A stretch of 41,529 nucleotides of DNA from Alphaproteobacteria bacterium (GTDB taxonomy: Bacteria > Pseudomonadota > Alphaproteobacteria > UBA9655): the NCBI GenBank assembly GCA_947457015.1, contig CANGTV010000009.1, positions 1-41,529 on the forward strand, written 5' to 3'. Position 1 is the first letter of the stretch. The number at the start of each line of letters is the position of its first letter. The translations under genes and the position numbers were made by a program. Below, one piece after another: positions 6,800 through 15,133 of this stretch. The notes under the pieces are model-generated. The model saw nothing but the letters and a program-made list of their open reading frames with translations, ran no database searches and had not been told where the DNA came from.

Positions 6800-9481
6800 A
6801 TGACCGAAACTCAAGATTTAGTTCCCTTTGTTAATCTTGAAGAAGAGATGAAGAACTCTTATCTCGATTACGCCATGAGCGTTATCGTGAGCCGGGCCTT
6901 GCCTGATGTGAGAGACGGCCTCAAGCCTGTCCATCGCCGTATTCTCTATGCCATGCATGAGTCAGGCTTTGATTACAACCGTCCTCACCGTAAATCAGCC
7001 CATATCGTTGGAGGGGTGATTGCGAAATACCACCCTCACAGTACAGAAGCCGTTTATGATTCCATGGTCCGCATGAAACAAGAGTTTTCTATGCGATTGC
7101 CTCTTATCGATGGGCAAGGAAACTTTGGATCTATGGATGGAGATCCCGCCGCTGCCATGCGGTACACAGAAGCCCGCCTTTCAAAAGCAGCTCACCATCT
7201 TTTAGCCGACATTGATAAAGAAACCGTTGATTTCAGGCCAAACTACGACGAATCCACAGAAGAACCAACGGTCCTTCCTGCCCGTATTCCCAACCTTCTC
7301 GTCAATGGGGGCGGCGGTATCGCGGTGGGTATGGCCACCAATATTCCTTCTCATAACTTGGGAGAAGTGATTGATGGGTGCTGCGCCCTCATCGAAAATC
7401 CAGATTTAACAGTTGAAGACCTGATGACGCATATCCCAGCCCCCGATTTCCCAACGGGCGCCCTTATTATGGGAAAGCGTGGAATTTATAATGCTTTTAA
7501 AACAGGCCGTGGATCCCTTGTGGTTCGAAGCCGGACCCACATTGAAACCATCCGCAAAGACCGCGAAGCCATCATCGTCACAGAAGTGCCTTATCAAGTG
7601 AATAAGGCCAAAATGATCGAACGCATGGCAGACCTTGTCCGCAGCAAAGAGCTTGAAGGTATTTCAGATCTGCGCGATGAATCCAGCCGCCAGGATGTCC
7701 GGGTTGTTATCGAGTTAAAGAAAGAAGCCATTGCGGAGGTTGTCTTAAATCGTCTTTACGCTATGACGCCTCTCCAGACCACCTTTGGGGTGAACATGTT
7801 GGCCTTAAATGGCGGGCGCCCCCAACAAATGGGGTTGAAGGAAATCCTTGAATGCTTCATCCTTTTCCGCGAAGAAGTGATTACGCGCCGGACACGCTTT
7901 GAATTAAAGAAAGCCCGCGATCGGGCACACATCTTGGTAGGGCTCGCTATTGCTGTTGAAAGTCTTGATGAGATGATTGTGCTCATCCGCAAAGCCCCTG
8001 ACCCTCAAACAGCAAAAGAAGAAATTTTAGCCCGCGCCTGGGCCGTTCATACGATAGAGCCTCTCATTCGACTGATTGATGAGTCGGGGCATCCCGTTAT
8101 CAATGGGACTTACCGTATTTCAGAAGCCCAAGCTAAAGCTATCTTAGACCTCAGACTTCACCGCCTGACAGGCCTAGAACGCGATAAGATCGCCAAAGAA
8201 CTCAATGAAATTGTGGAAGAAATCAAAGAATATCTCTCTATTTTAGCGTCCCGTGATAAGCGCCTTGGGATCTTACGGGATGAGCTTCTTGAGATGAAAG
8301 AAAACTATGCTACTCCCCGTCGAACAACGGTTGTCGAAGCAGAAATGGACACGGATGAGGAAGACCTGATCCAACGAGAGGATATGGTCGTTACCGTAAG
8401 CCTGGGCGGCTATATTAAGCGCGTCCCTACCACCACGTATCGGTCTCAAAAACGGGGAGGAAAAGGTCGCTCGGGAATGACCACGCGAGAAGAAGATGCG
8501 GTCTCCGAAGTCTTTGTCGCCAATACCCACACGCAAGTGCTGTTCTTTACAACGAAAGGCCGTGTTTTTGGGATGAAAGTGTACAAGCTCCCTCTTGGAA
8601 CCCCTCAAGCCCGTGGAAAAGCCATTGTAAACCTTTTACCTTTGGAAGGCGGAGAAACAATCTCAACCATCATGCCCATGCCAGAAGATGAGGCCCAGTG
8701 GGAGAAGATGCACATTCTTTTTGCCACCTCCTCCGGCCATGTCCGCCGTAACTTGCTTTCTGACTTCACCAATATTCGGGCAAATGGAAAAATTGCGATG
8801 AAGCTTGAAGAGGGCGAACAGCTGATCGCCGTACGCTCCTGTGATGAAAGAAACGATGTGCTACTCACGACTCGCGCGGGGCGGTGCATTCGCTTTAGTG
8901 TCACAGATGTCCGCGAATTCGTTGGAAGAACCTCAACGGGTGTGCGGGGCGTGCGCCTCGGCAAAGGGGATGAGATTGTGTCCATGTCCATCCTGCATCA
9001 AATTGACTTCACCATTGAAGAACGAGATTCCTATTTGAAGCAAGCAGGGCGCCTGCGTCGCCAAGAAGGAGACGAACCAGCAGAATCTCTTGAAGCTCCC
9101 CTTCCTCCCGAACGCTTTGAGACCATGGCAAAAGCAGAAGAGTTTATTCTGACCGTTAGTGAAAAGGGCTTTGGGAAGCGCTCTTCCGCCTATGAATACC
9201 GCTGCACCAATCGGGGCGGACAAGGGATCACAACCATGGATGTGACACCAAAAACAGGAAAAGTTGTGGATTCTTTCCCCGTGCACGATGAAGACGATCT
9301 TATGCTTGTCACCACTACAGGGAAGCTTATTCGCTGCCCTGTTCACGATATTCGTATCGCAGGACGCCGTACTCAAGGGGTAACCCTGTTCCGCGTTGCT
9401 GAGGGAGAAATCGTTGTTTCCGTTGCTTGCCTTAAGGAAGAAGGAGAGGACGGAGACGGGGACGAAGCTGAGAATGCCTAA
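6800..9481 (+). CDS. gyrA: DNA gyrase subunit A, with unusual quinolone-site residues
   Basis: GyrA is the cleaving subunit of gyrase (GyrA2GyrB2), which introduces negative supercoils using ATP. The 893-residue product has the breakage-reunion domain with catalytic Tyr122 ([10 protein letters not shown]), numbering identical to E. coli to that point. The C-terminal beta-pinwheel carries the GyrA box QKRGGKG (550-556), which marks it as GyrA rather than ParC, and an acidic tail. gaggg precedes the ATG. The surprise is residues 81-83: Ser-Thr-Glu (7040-7048) replaces the near-invariant Gly-Asp-Ser of HPHGDSAVYD, while Asp87 is kept. Ser83 and Asp87 anchor the water-metal bridge to quinolones in E. 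coli. The gene overlaps coaD by 8 bases. Confidence 0.97.
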   Translation: MTETQDLVPFVNLEEEMKNSYLDYAMSVIVSRALPDVRDGLKPVHRRILYAMHESGFDYNRPHRKSAHIVGGVIAKYHPHSTEAVYDSMVRMKQEFSMRLPLIDGQGNFGSMDGDPAAAMRYTEARLSKAAHHLLADIDKETVDFRPNYDESTEEPTVLPARIPNLLVNGGGGIAVGMATNIPSHNLGEVIDGCCALIENPDLTVEDLMTHIPAPDFPTGALIMGKRGIYNAFKTGRGSLVVRSRTHIETIRKDREAIIVTEVPYQVNKAKMIERMADLVRSKELEGISDLRDESSRQDVRVVIELKKEAIAEVVLNRLYAMTPLQTTFGVNMLALNGGRPQQMGLKEILECFILFREEVITRRTRFELKKARDRAHILVGLAIAVESLDEMIVLIRKAPDPQTAKEEILARAWAVHTIEPLIRLIDESGHPVINGTYRISEAQAKAILDLRLHRLTGLERDKIAKELNEIVEEIKEYLSILASRDKRLGILRDELLEMKENYATPRRTTVVEAEMDTDEEDLIQREDMVVTVSLGGYIKRVPTTTYRSQKRGGKGRSGMTTREEDAVSEVFVANTHTQVLFFTTKGRVFGMKVYKLPLGTPQARGKAIVNLLPLEGGETISTIMPMPEDEAQWEKMHILFATSSGHVRRNLLSDFTNIRANGKIAMKLEEGEQLIAVRSCDERNDVLLTTRAGRCIRFSVTDVREFVGRTSTGVRGVRLGKGDEIVSMSILHQIDFTIEERDSYLKQAGRLRRQEGDEPAESLEAPLPPERFETMAKAEEFILTVSEKGFGKRSSAYEYRCTNRGGQGITTMDVTPKTGKVVDSFPVHDEDDLMLVTTTGKLIRCPVHDIRIAGRRTQGVTLFRVAEGEIVVSVACLKEEGEDGDGDEAENA

Positions 9482-9989
9482 GCCTCTTCACATTGGCGTC
9501 TACCCAGGCACTTTTGATCCCATCACCTATGGTCATTTGGATATTATTCAACGCGCCACACGCCTTGTGGATCGGCTGATTATTGCTGTTGCAACGAACG
9601 TGAATAAAAGCCCGCTCTTTGCCATTGAAGAGCGCTTTGAGATGATCGAGCAAGAGATCAAAACTCTTGATCTCTCCTCTGGTGTAGAAATTATCGTTAA
9701 GCCTTTTGACACCTTATTAGTAAACTTTGCAAAACAAGAAGGAGCTCAGCTTCTCATTCGAGGCCTTCGTGCTGTCTCAGACTTCGAATACGAATTTCAA
9801 ATGGCCGGCACTAATCGCAAGCTTTGCCCAGAGCTTGAAACTGTCTTTTTGGTGGCATCCGAAAGCTTTCAACTTATTGCCTCCAACCTTGTGAAAGAAA
9901 TCGCGCGGCTTGAGGGCGACACCACTCTTTTTGTCTCCCTCTCTGTGGCGGAAAAGCTGAAGACGCGGTTTCAGAAACAAACCCATTGA
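9474..9989 (+). CDS. coaD: Phosphopantetheine adenylyltransferase
   Basis: CoaD transfers AMP from ATP to 4'-phosphopantetheine, the penultimate step of coenzyme A synthesis. The 171-residue product has the nucleotidyltransferase motif GTFDPITYGH (residues 12-21), the LLIRGLRAVSDFEYEFQMA block and IASNLVKEIARLEGD near the C-terminus; all are typical of CoaD. The ATG at 9474 lies inside the end of gyrA (8-base overlap) with purine-rich gagaagg-type sequence upstream in gyrA, so translation is probably coupled. Confidence 0.95.
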   Translation: MPKPLHIGVYPGTFDPITYGHLDIIQRATRLVDRLIIAVATNVNKSPLFAIEERFEMIEQEIKTLDLSSGVEIIVKPFDTLLVNFAKQEGAQLLIRGLRAVSDFEYEFQMAGTNRKLCPELETVFLVASESFQLIASNLVKEIARLEGDTTLFVSLSVAEKLKTRFQKQTH

Positions 9990-10148
9990 CGTCCCCTGAT
10001 TTACATCCCATATTTAAAAAATGAAGACTAAATCTATCCTCATTCCTTCTTACAGAATCATTATTGGCGGCTAGCGCTGCCATTCTCCCGTCGTTCACCC
10101 TCACACTTTAATATTTCTTATGATTCTCTAACGAATGAGGAAGCGATT

Positions 10149-11387
10149 TTGCGTTATCATCCTTGGGTTATGTGGTTTTTAGCCACCTTATTTTTTGCCT
10201 ACCAATTTATCATGCGTGTTTTCACAGGTCTCTGTGTCCCTGAGCTCATGCATAAATTTCACATTGATGCGACGGAATTCGGGCTCTTTTCGTCCATGTA
10301 TTATTATGGGTACGCGGGCATGCAAATCCCTGTGGCTTATTTGCTGGATAAATTTGGCCCCCGCCTTGTGATTTCCTTATGCTGTTTTGTTTGTTCCTCC
10401 TCTATCTTTTTGTTTTATTGGACGGACAACTGGTACCTCGTCTTACTCTCTCGGTTTTTGATCGGAGCGGCCTCTGCTGCTGGGTTTTTAGGCGCCTCTA
10501 AGGTTATTTCCTTGTGGTTTCCTTTTGCCACCTATGCGCGCATGGTGGGGCTCACTTTTTCCTTTGGGTTATTAGGAGCCATCTACGGTGGAAAGCCTGT
10601 AAGCCACTTGATCTCCCTGTATGGATGGGAAAATGTCCTCCTTCTGGTGGGTAGCGTGGGGCTACTCCTCACAGGATTTCTTGTCGGAGGAATTAAAAGC
10701 CACACGCCTTCCTCTCTTCAAGAAAGTCCCTCTCTTGTCACGGATCTCAAATCCCTTGTGACAAGACCATCTCTTCTTCTTATCGCCTTCTGCAATTTTT
10801 TAATGGTGGGTGCTTTGGAAGGCTTCGCCGATGTCTGGGGAGTCCCTTATCTGGTCGCCGTCTATGATTTCGCAAAGGAAGATGCAGCTTTTATCACCTC
10901 CTCTATCTTTACAGGCATGCTCTTTGGAGGTCCCATTTTGGCCTATCTTGCTGAAACATTTAAGGCGTCCTATACCATCACAGCGCTCTGCGGCCTTTTG
11001 ATGGCAGGAATTTTTTCAAGCATGCTCCTTTTTCCTGGAGATCTAGGCTATGTCACCTTGTGTGTCCTGATGTTTGGCGTGGGAATCGTGTGTTGCTATC
11101 AAGTCCTTGTGTTTGCCATCGGAGCCTCATCCGTCCCCCCTGACATGAGGAATATCACAATCGCCTTTTTAAATTGCATCAATATGCTCGGAGGATCCTT
11201 CTTCCACACATCGATTGGTCGGTTGATGGATCTTTTCTGGGCGGGCGGGCTCTCTGAAGGGCAACGGGTTTATGAGGCCCCTGCGTATACCTATGCGCTT
11301 GGGATCATTCCTCTGGCAGCCTTCGTGGGAGGTGTTATTTTCTTGTGCCTTAATCCTGTGAAAAAGGAGGCTCTTCAGCCTGCTTAA
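10149..11387 (+). CDS. MFS transporter
   Basis: This 412-residue protein has about 12 hydrophobic segments and MFS landmarks: YQFIMRVFTG in helix 1, PVAYLLDKFGPR in the loop 2-3 region and LLSRFLIGAASAAGFLGASK in helix 4. It differs from the upstream MHS carrier and resembles the YQFIxR-type MFS proteins seen in intracellular proteobacteria; the substrate is unknown. The start is a TTG at 10149 placed 7-8 bases after gaggaag; the next ATG (10173) would trim 8 residues. It stands alone, with a 160-base gap from coaD, and converges on a small minus-strand gene across a hairpin. Confidence 0.8.
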   Translation: MRYHPWVMWFLATLFFAYQFIMRVFTGLCVPELMHKFHIDATEFGLFSSMYYYGYAGMQIPVAYLLDKFGPRLVISLCCFVCSSSIFLFYWTDNWYLVLLSRFLIGAASAAGFLGASKVISLWFPFATYARMVGLTFSFGLLGAIYGGKPVSHLISLYGWENVLLLVGSVGLLLTGFLVGGIKSHTPSSLQESPSLVTDLKSLVTRPSLLLIAFCNFLMVGALEGFADVWGVPYLVAVYDFAKEDAAFITSSIFTGMLFGGPILAYLAETFKASYTITALCGLLMAGIFSSMLLFPGDLGYVTLCVLMFGVGIVCCYQVLVFAIGASSVPPDMRNITIAFLNCINMLGGSFFHTSIGRLMDLFWAGGLSEGQRVYEAPAYTYALGIIPLAAFVGGVIFLCLNPVKKEALQPA

Positions 11388-11399
11388 GCTTAGTTAGTG

Positions 11400-11432
11400 T
11401 CATTGCGAAGGAGCCTGCGCTCCTCGCAATGA
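11400..11432. repeat. Hairpin between convergent genes
   Basis: tcattgcgaaggagc and gctcctcgcaatga form a near-perfect stem with a 4-base loop and one bulge. The half-site cattgcgaggag recurs at 20511-20522. No T-run follows, so it may be a dispersed repeat and not a true intrinsic terminator. Confidence 0.65.
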
Positions 11433-11451
11433 TGATACACCGCGTGAAACC

Positions 11452-11775
11452 TTATTGCATAGTAAGTGTACCTCTACCAGCTACCGGAGGTGTAAGAGCG
11501 AGACGTAGGTTTGGAAGGCGGTCCACAAGATCAGAACTCGTTAGGTTGGTTGCTACTCCGTACACTTGACATGTAGCTGTTACATCACAAAATTCCTGCC
11601 CCACCACATGATCCCAACGTGGAACTGCGCTTACAGCAACACAGTCGCCCGATGTAACCGCAGGAGTAGCGTTAAGGCCAGTCATGTCACAAGCAGCTTG
11701 AGCTGCTGGGTTTGTGAGCATTATTATTCCACCAAGAGCAATAATAGATGTGGTTATTTGTATTTTCTTATGCAT
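11452..11775 (-). CDS. Small predicted secreted protein
   Basis: The 107-residue product is not recognised. It has a clear signal peptide (MHKKIQITTSIIALGGIIML, then TNPAAQA-A) and a mature part of about 79 residues with four cysteines (C-x14-C and C-x5-C spacing), which fits two disulfides. aaaagga lies upstream of the ATG. The mature sequence (VPRWDHVVGQEFCDVTATCQVYGVA) is beta-like. It stands alone, convergent with the MFS gene and divergent from the DUF2125-like gene. Role unknown. Confidence 0.6.
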   Translation of the reverse strand: MHKKIQITTSIIALGGIIMLTNPAAQAACDMTGLNATPAVTSGDCVAVSAVPRWDHVVGQEFCDVTATCQVYGVATNLTSSDLVDRLPNLRLALTPPVAGRGTLTMQ

Positions 11776-11981
11776 GTCGTTAATCCTTTTCTGTTTGTCA
11801 AATTTAGAAAACTGGAAGAAAATTTCTCGTCTCTCAGAAAAGATAACACACCTTTTATTAAGAAATCCTTAACTCATAGGAGGAAGGAGCTAAACTCCAG
11901 ACACACGGATTTGATTTTATATTTATAATATTATATCTTTTCACGATGAAATCATAATTTTTCAATTGGCCATTTCAAAAT

Positions 11982-13013
11982 ATGAAGGATAAGCTCTTGT
12001 TTCAAAATCGTAAAAAACTTCTCATAAGCCTCCTTGTCAGTTTCTTATCAATCCTTCTTTTGGGAAGCGTTGGATGGTTTGCCCTTTTTGAATACGGCAG
12101 CCGTTGGCTTAAAACAGAAGTGGAGAGGGCCGTTAGTGATTTAAAGCAAAAAGGATATCATATTTCTTATACAAGCCTTACATTTCAAGGCCATCCCTTG
12201 TCCATCAAAGCCACCTTTCAAAATCCCCAGATCAATGATTCTTTGGGGTTTGCAACCTGGCAGGGACAAGAAATGAATATAAGCATGCGGCCATGGAATT
12301 TGTACACCCTCACTGTCCTCCTTCCTTATGACCAAAAAATTTCTCTCCTGAAAAGCCCTTCCCTTCCTTTAGAAACCTTAAGTTTAGAAGGGGGACAAGG
12401 AATATTGACTCTCACCCGTCAGGGACAACTTGATGAGGTCTCTTTTTCTGCTAATCGCCTTCATTTTACTACCAAGGAGGCTCCTCAACCCATTTTCTTG
12501 CAGGGCTTATCTTTAAAGGCTACCAATGCCTCCTCCCCTTTAGATCTTCGCTTGTCTTTCATGACAGAAGTCAAGGGAATGGATGCCTTTTTGAAAGGGC
12601 CGCTCTCCCTCCAACCATTAATTTTCTCCCTTAACGCGACTTTATCTGGGTTTCAAGGAAAGACTCGTCCTCAATCCTTAAATGAATGGAGAGATGGAGG
12701 AGGAGTCGTTGACGTTGAGCTTCTGAAGTTTACATGGCCCCCCATTGTCGTAACCGCAGAGGGAACCTTAACATTCGACAAGGATATGTATCCTTTGGGG
12801 TCTTTTTCAAGCCATATCGCAGGATATCAAGAAGCCTTAACCCGCCTGGTAGAGACGGGGTATATCAAGAAAAAAAATGCCTCTATGGTTTCCTTTGTGC
12901 TGGATATGATGAGCCGCGCTGACACAAAGGGGGACAAACATCTAACAGTTCCCATTACCTTCCAAGACCGGAAGGTATCGGTGGGAGCTATTCCTCTGTG
13001 GAAGATGGAGTAA
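11982..13013 (+). CDS. DUF2125-like membrane-anchored periplasmic protein
   Basis: The 343-residue product has a basic N-terminus followed by one membrane helix (about residues 13-34) and a long beta-rich part beginning with RWLKTEVERAVSDLKQKGYHISYTSLTFQGHPLS. That opening matches the DUF2125 family (PF09898), which is nearly confined to alphaproteobacteria and has no proven function; it resembles AsmA-like envelope proteins. No strong ribosome binding site precedes the ATG. It is followed, without a gene, by a long hairpin and the convergent secB. Confidence 0.65.
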   Translation: MKDKLLFQNRKKLLISLLVSFLSILLLGSVGWFALFEYGSRWLKTEVERAVSDLKQKGYHISYTSLTFQGHPLSIKATFQNPQINDSLGFATWQGQEMNISMRPWNLYTLTVLLPYDQKISLLKSPSLPLETLSLEGGQGILTLTRQGQLDEVSFSANRLHFTTKEAPQPIFLQGLSLKATNASSPLDLRLSFMTEVKGMDAFLKGPLSLQPLIFSLNATLSGFQGKTRPQSLNEWRDGGGVVDVELLKFTWPPIVVTAEGTLTFDKDMYPLGSFSSHIAGYQEALTRLVETGYIKKKNASMVSFVLDMMSRADTKGDKHLTVPITFQDRKVSVGAIPLWKME

Positions 13014-13049
13014 AAAAACATGAGTTTGGAGAAGGAACAAATTTTTTCC

Positions 13050-13127
13050 TTGTCATCCTTGACCTAAGAATTTCTAAGTCAAGGATGACAAAGTAGCGGG
13101 ATATTTTCTTATCCAAAGCTCAGGTTA
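13050..13127. repeat. Long hairpin and family C repeat
   Basis: A perfect 14-base inverted repeat (ttgtcatccttgac 13050-13063, gtcaaggatgacaa 13078-13091) with a 14-base loop lies between the convergent DUF2125-like gene and secB. It is followed by a region ending in ctcaggtta, matching bases 104-149 in both words and spacing (26 versus 27 bases). A terminator role for either strand is possible. Confidence 0.7.
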
Positions 13128-13137
13128 AAAAGAATTT

Positions 13138-13647
13138 TTACTGCAATGTTTCCTTGCCATGTCCCTTTTCTTTTTGTGCTTGCTGTTCTTGAGCCACTTG
13201 CCGTTGGTAGAGCTCTGCAAAATCAACAGGCGTTAAGAGAAGGGAAGGATAGCCCCCTTCTTGCGTTGTAGAGGCAACGATATTGCGCGCAAAAGGAAAC
13301 AGGATACGTGGACACTCAATCATTAAAATGGGACGAAGATAATCATCTGGAACATCGTTTCCAATTGTGAAAACACCTGCATATTCGAGATCTAGCAGAA
13401 AGACCTTTTGCTCTTTACGCTTAGCATCAACTTGGATGCGCAGCACAACTTCAAAAGAACGATCTGCTAAGTTATGCGCTTGGGCTTCAATATGAATAGA
13501 GATCGAGGGGTTTTCTTCACTCGACGTAATGTTAGCAAGAGCAGAAGGATTTTCGAAAGAAAGATCCTTAATATATTGGGCATTAACCGCAAGTGGAGTT
13601 TGAACGTCATTTTCCGAGTTTGCTTTACCATTTGGTTTTTTTGACAT
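13138..13647 (-). CDS. secB: Protein-export chaperone SecB
   Basis: SecB is a cytoplasmic tetrameric chaperone that holds preproteins unfolded and hands them to SecA. The 169-residue product has the family pattern: QYIKDLSFENPSA near residue 25, the strand SFEVVLRIQV, the DLEYAGVFTI strand and PRILFPFARNIVASTTQEGGYPSLLLTPVDF, followed by a polar Gln/Lys-rich tail. aaaagga lies before the ATG. It is single and divergent from glmU. Confidence 0.95.
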   Translation of the reverse strand: MSKKPNGKANSENDVQTPLAVNAQYIKDLSFENPSALANITSSEENPSISIHIEAQAHNLADRSFEVVLRIQVDAKRKEQKVFLLDLEYAGVFTIGNDVPDDYLRPILMIECPRILFPFARNIVASTTQEGGYPSLLLTPVDFAELYQRQVAQEQQAQKEKGHGKETLQ

Positions 13648-13785
13648 CTTCTTTTCCTTTCAAAATAAATTTTACCCATCACTATGGCATAAATGGTTGG
13701 AAAAACAAGAGTTAGAAAGATTTTGATAGGTTTTTTGAAGAGATCACTCTTGGTAAATGATCATCAGGTGTGCTAAGAGCATTTT

Positions 13786-15129
13786 ATGAAAGAAATGAGC
13801 CCTCTCCATATTGTTGTTTTGGCTGCTGGACAAGGCACTCGCATGAAGTCCGATCTCCCTAAGATTCTTCATTCTTTGGGCGGAAGACCTCTTCTCCACT
13901 ATGTTCTTGATCTAGCCCAACAGATGAACCCTCAAAATACGCTTCTTGTCGTAAGTCCTGCTTTGGAAGACATAAAAACGCCCTTTTCCCATAAAACTAT
14001 CGTCCAATATCCCGCTCGTGGAACGGGGGATGCAATGAAACAGGCCTTACCTCATGTAACAGAAGAGGGTCATGTACTCGTCCTTTATGGAGACACACCT
14101 CTCATTCGACATGAAACCTTAGATAGCATAATCGGGCTAAGCCAGAGCCAACCTGAACTCGCCGTAGCTCTGCTAGGAATGCGTCCTATAGATAAAGACG
14201 GATATGCCCGTCTTATCCTTAATGAAAAAGGGGAGCTTGAGGACGTTGTTGAATTTAAGGACTTAACTCCCGCTCAAAAAGAAATTCCTCTCTGTAATTC
14301 GGGAGTAATGTTGATACGAGCAGACCTTTTGAAATCCCTTCTTTTAAGCTTGTCCGCTGATAATGCCGCAAATGAATATTATCTTCCCGATGTTGTTAAA
14401 ATTGCGCGACAACAAGGTTATGCTTGTGGTGTTGTAGAAGGAGACGCTTCTGAATTTATGGGTATAAACAACCGACAAGATTTGGCAAAGGCCGAATACG
14501 TTCTCCAAGATCGTTGGCGAGATCAGGCCATGACCGCAGGAGTAACCTTAAAAGATCCCCATCACGTATATTTTAGCTATGATACACAGGTGGACTCTGA
14601 TATCACCCTTCACTCTTTCGTTGTTCTTGGCCCTGGCGTTGTTCTTGAAAAGGGAGCAGAAATTCTTCCTTTCTGCCAACTGAGCGACACCCATGTCGGC
14701 CCTGGCGCACGTATAGGACCTTTTGCTCATTTGCGAGGGGGAGTGGTATTGCAAGAAAAGGCAGAAATTGGCAATTTTGTGGAAGTTAAAAAGTCTACCT
14801 TTGGCGCGCGCGCGAAAGCAAAGCATTTAAGCTATATTGGGGATGCAGAGGTTGGACCCTCTGCCAACATTGGTGCAGGAACAATTACGTGTAATTATGA
14901 CGGATTCCATAAGGCAAAAACCTCCATTGGAGAAGGTGTTTTTATTGGGTCTAATTGTGCTCTTGTAGCGCCCCTTTCCATTGGAGACCATGCCATTGTA
15001 GGAGCAGGAAGTGTGGTAACGAGAGATGTAGAAAGTCATGCGCTCGCCGTTGCTCGTGGAAAACAAACAGCAATTGAAAAGGGCGCTGATATATTTCGAG
15101 AAAAGCGTCAAAAAGGAAAGGGTCTTTAA
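13786..15129 (+). CDS. glmU: Bifunctional GlcN-1-P acetyltransferase / GlcNAc-1-P uridyltransferase
   Basis: GlmU makes UDP-GlcNAc, the common precursor of peptidoglycan and lipid A. The N-terminal uridyltransferase domain shows LAAGQGTRMKSDLPKILH and GTGDAMKQALPHV and the YGDTPL metal-site strand. The C-terminal left-handed beta-helix has hexapeptide repeats, the catalytic His347 (KAKHLSYIGD) and NIGAGTITCNYDG. The 447-residue length is normal. Either ATG 13786 or ATG 13795 could start it; the second gives MSPLHIVVLAAG. glmS follows after 4 bases, so the pair forms a pathway operon. Confidence 0.96.
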   Translation: MKEMSPLHIVVLAAGQGTRMKSDLPKILHSLGGRPLLHYVLDLAQQMNPQNTLLVVSPALEDIKTPFSHKTIVQYPARGTGDAMKQALPHVTEEGHVLVLYGDTPLIRHETLDSIIGLSQSQPELAVALLGMRPIDKDGYARLILNEKGELEDVVEFKDLTPAQKEIPLCNSGVMLIRADLLKSLLLSLSADNAANEYYLPDVVKIARQQGYACGVVEGDASEFMGINNRQDLAKAEYVLQDRWRDQAMTAGVTLKDPHHVYFSYDTQVDSDITLHSFVVLGPGVVLEKGAEILPFCQLSDTHVGPGARIGPFAHLRGGVVLQEKAEIGNFVEVKKSTFGARAKAKHLSYIGDAEVGPSANIGAGTITCNYDGFHKAKTSIGEGVFIGSNCALVAPLSIGDHAIVGAGSVVTRDVESHALAVARGKQTAIEKGADIFREKRQKGKGL

Positions 15130-15133
15130 ACGC

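Noticed and set aside
6800-9481. The gene being parC and not gyrA, which might explain the unusual 81-83 residues
   Set aside because: The GyrA box QKRGGKG in the C-terminal domain, the length, and the ssb-gyrA-coaD order all indicate GyrA.
9834-9912. CoaD IASNLVKE in place of the E. coli ISSSLVKE nucleotide-site motif
   Set aside because: An Ala in this position (IASxLVKEI) is a common form in alphaproteobacterial CoaD as far as I know, so it is not remarkable.
11566-11928. 120-codon plus-strand open frame opposite the small secreted protein
   Set aside because: It is antisense to a frame with a convincing signal peptide and ribosome binding site, and its own peptide looks random.
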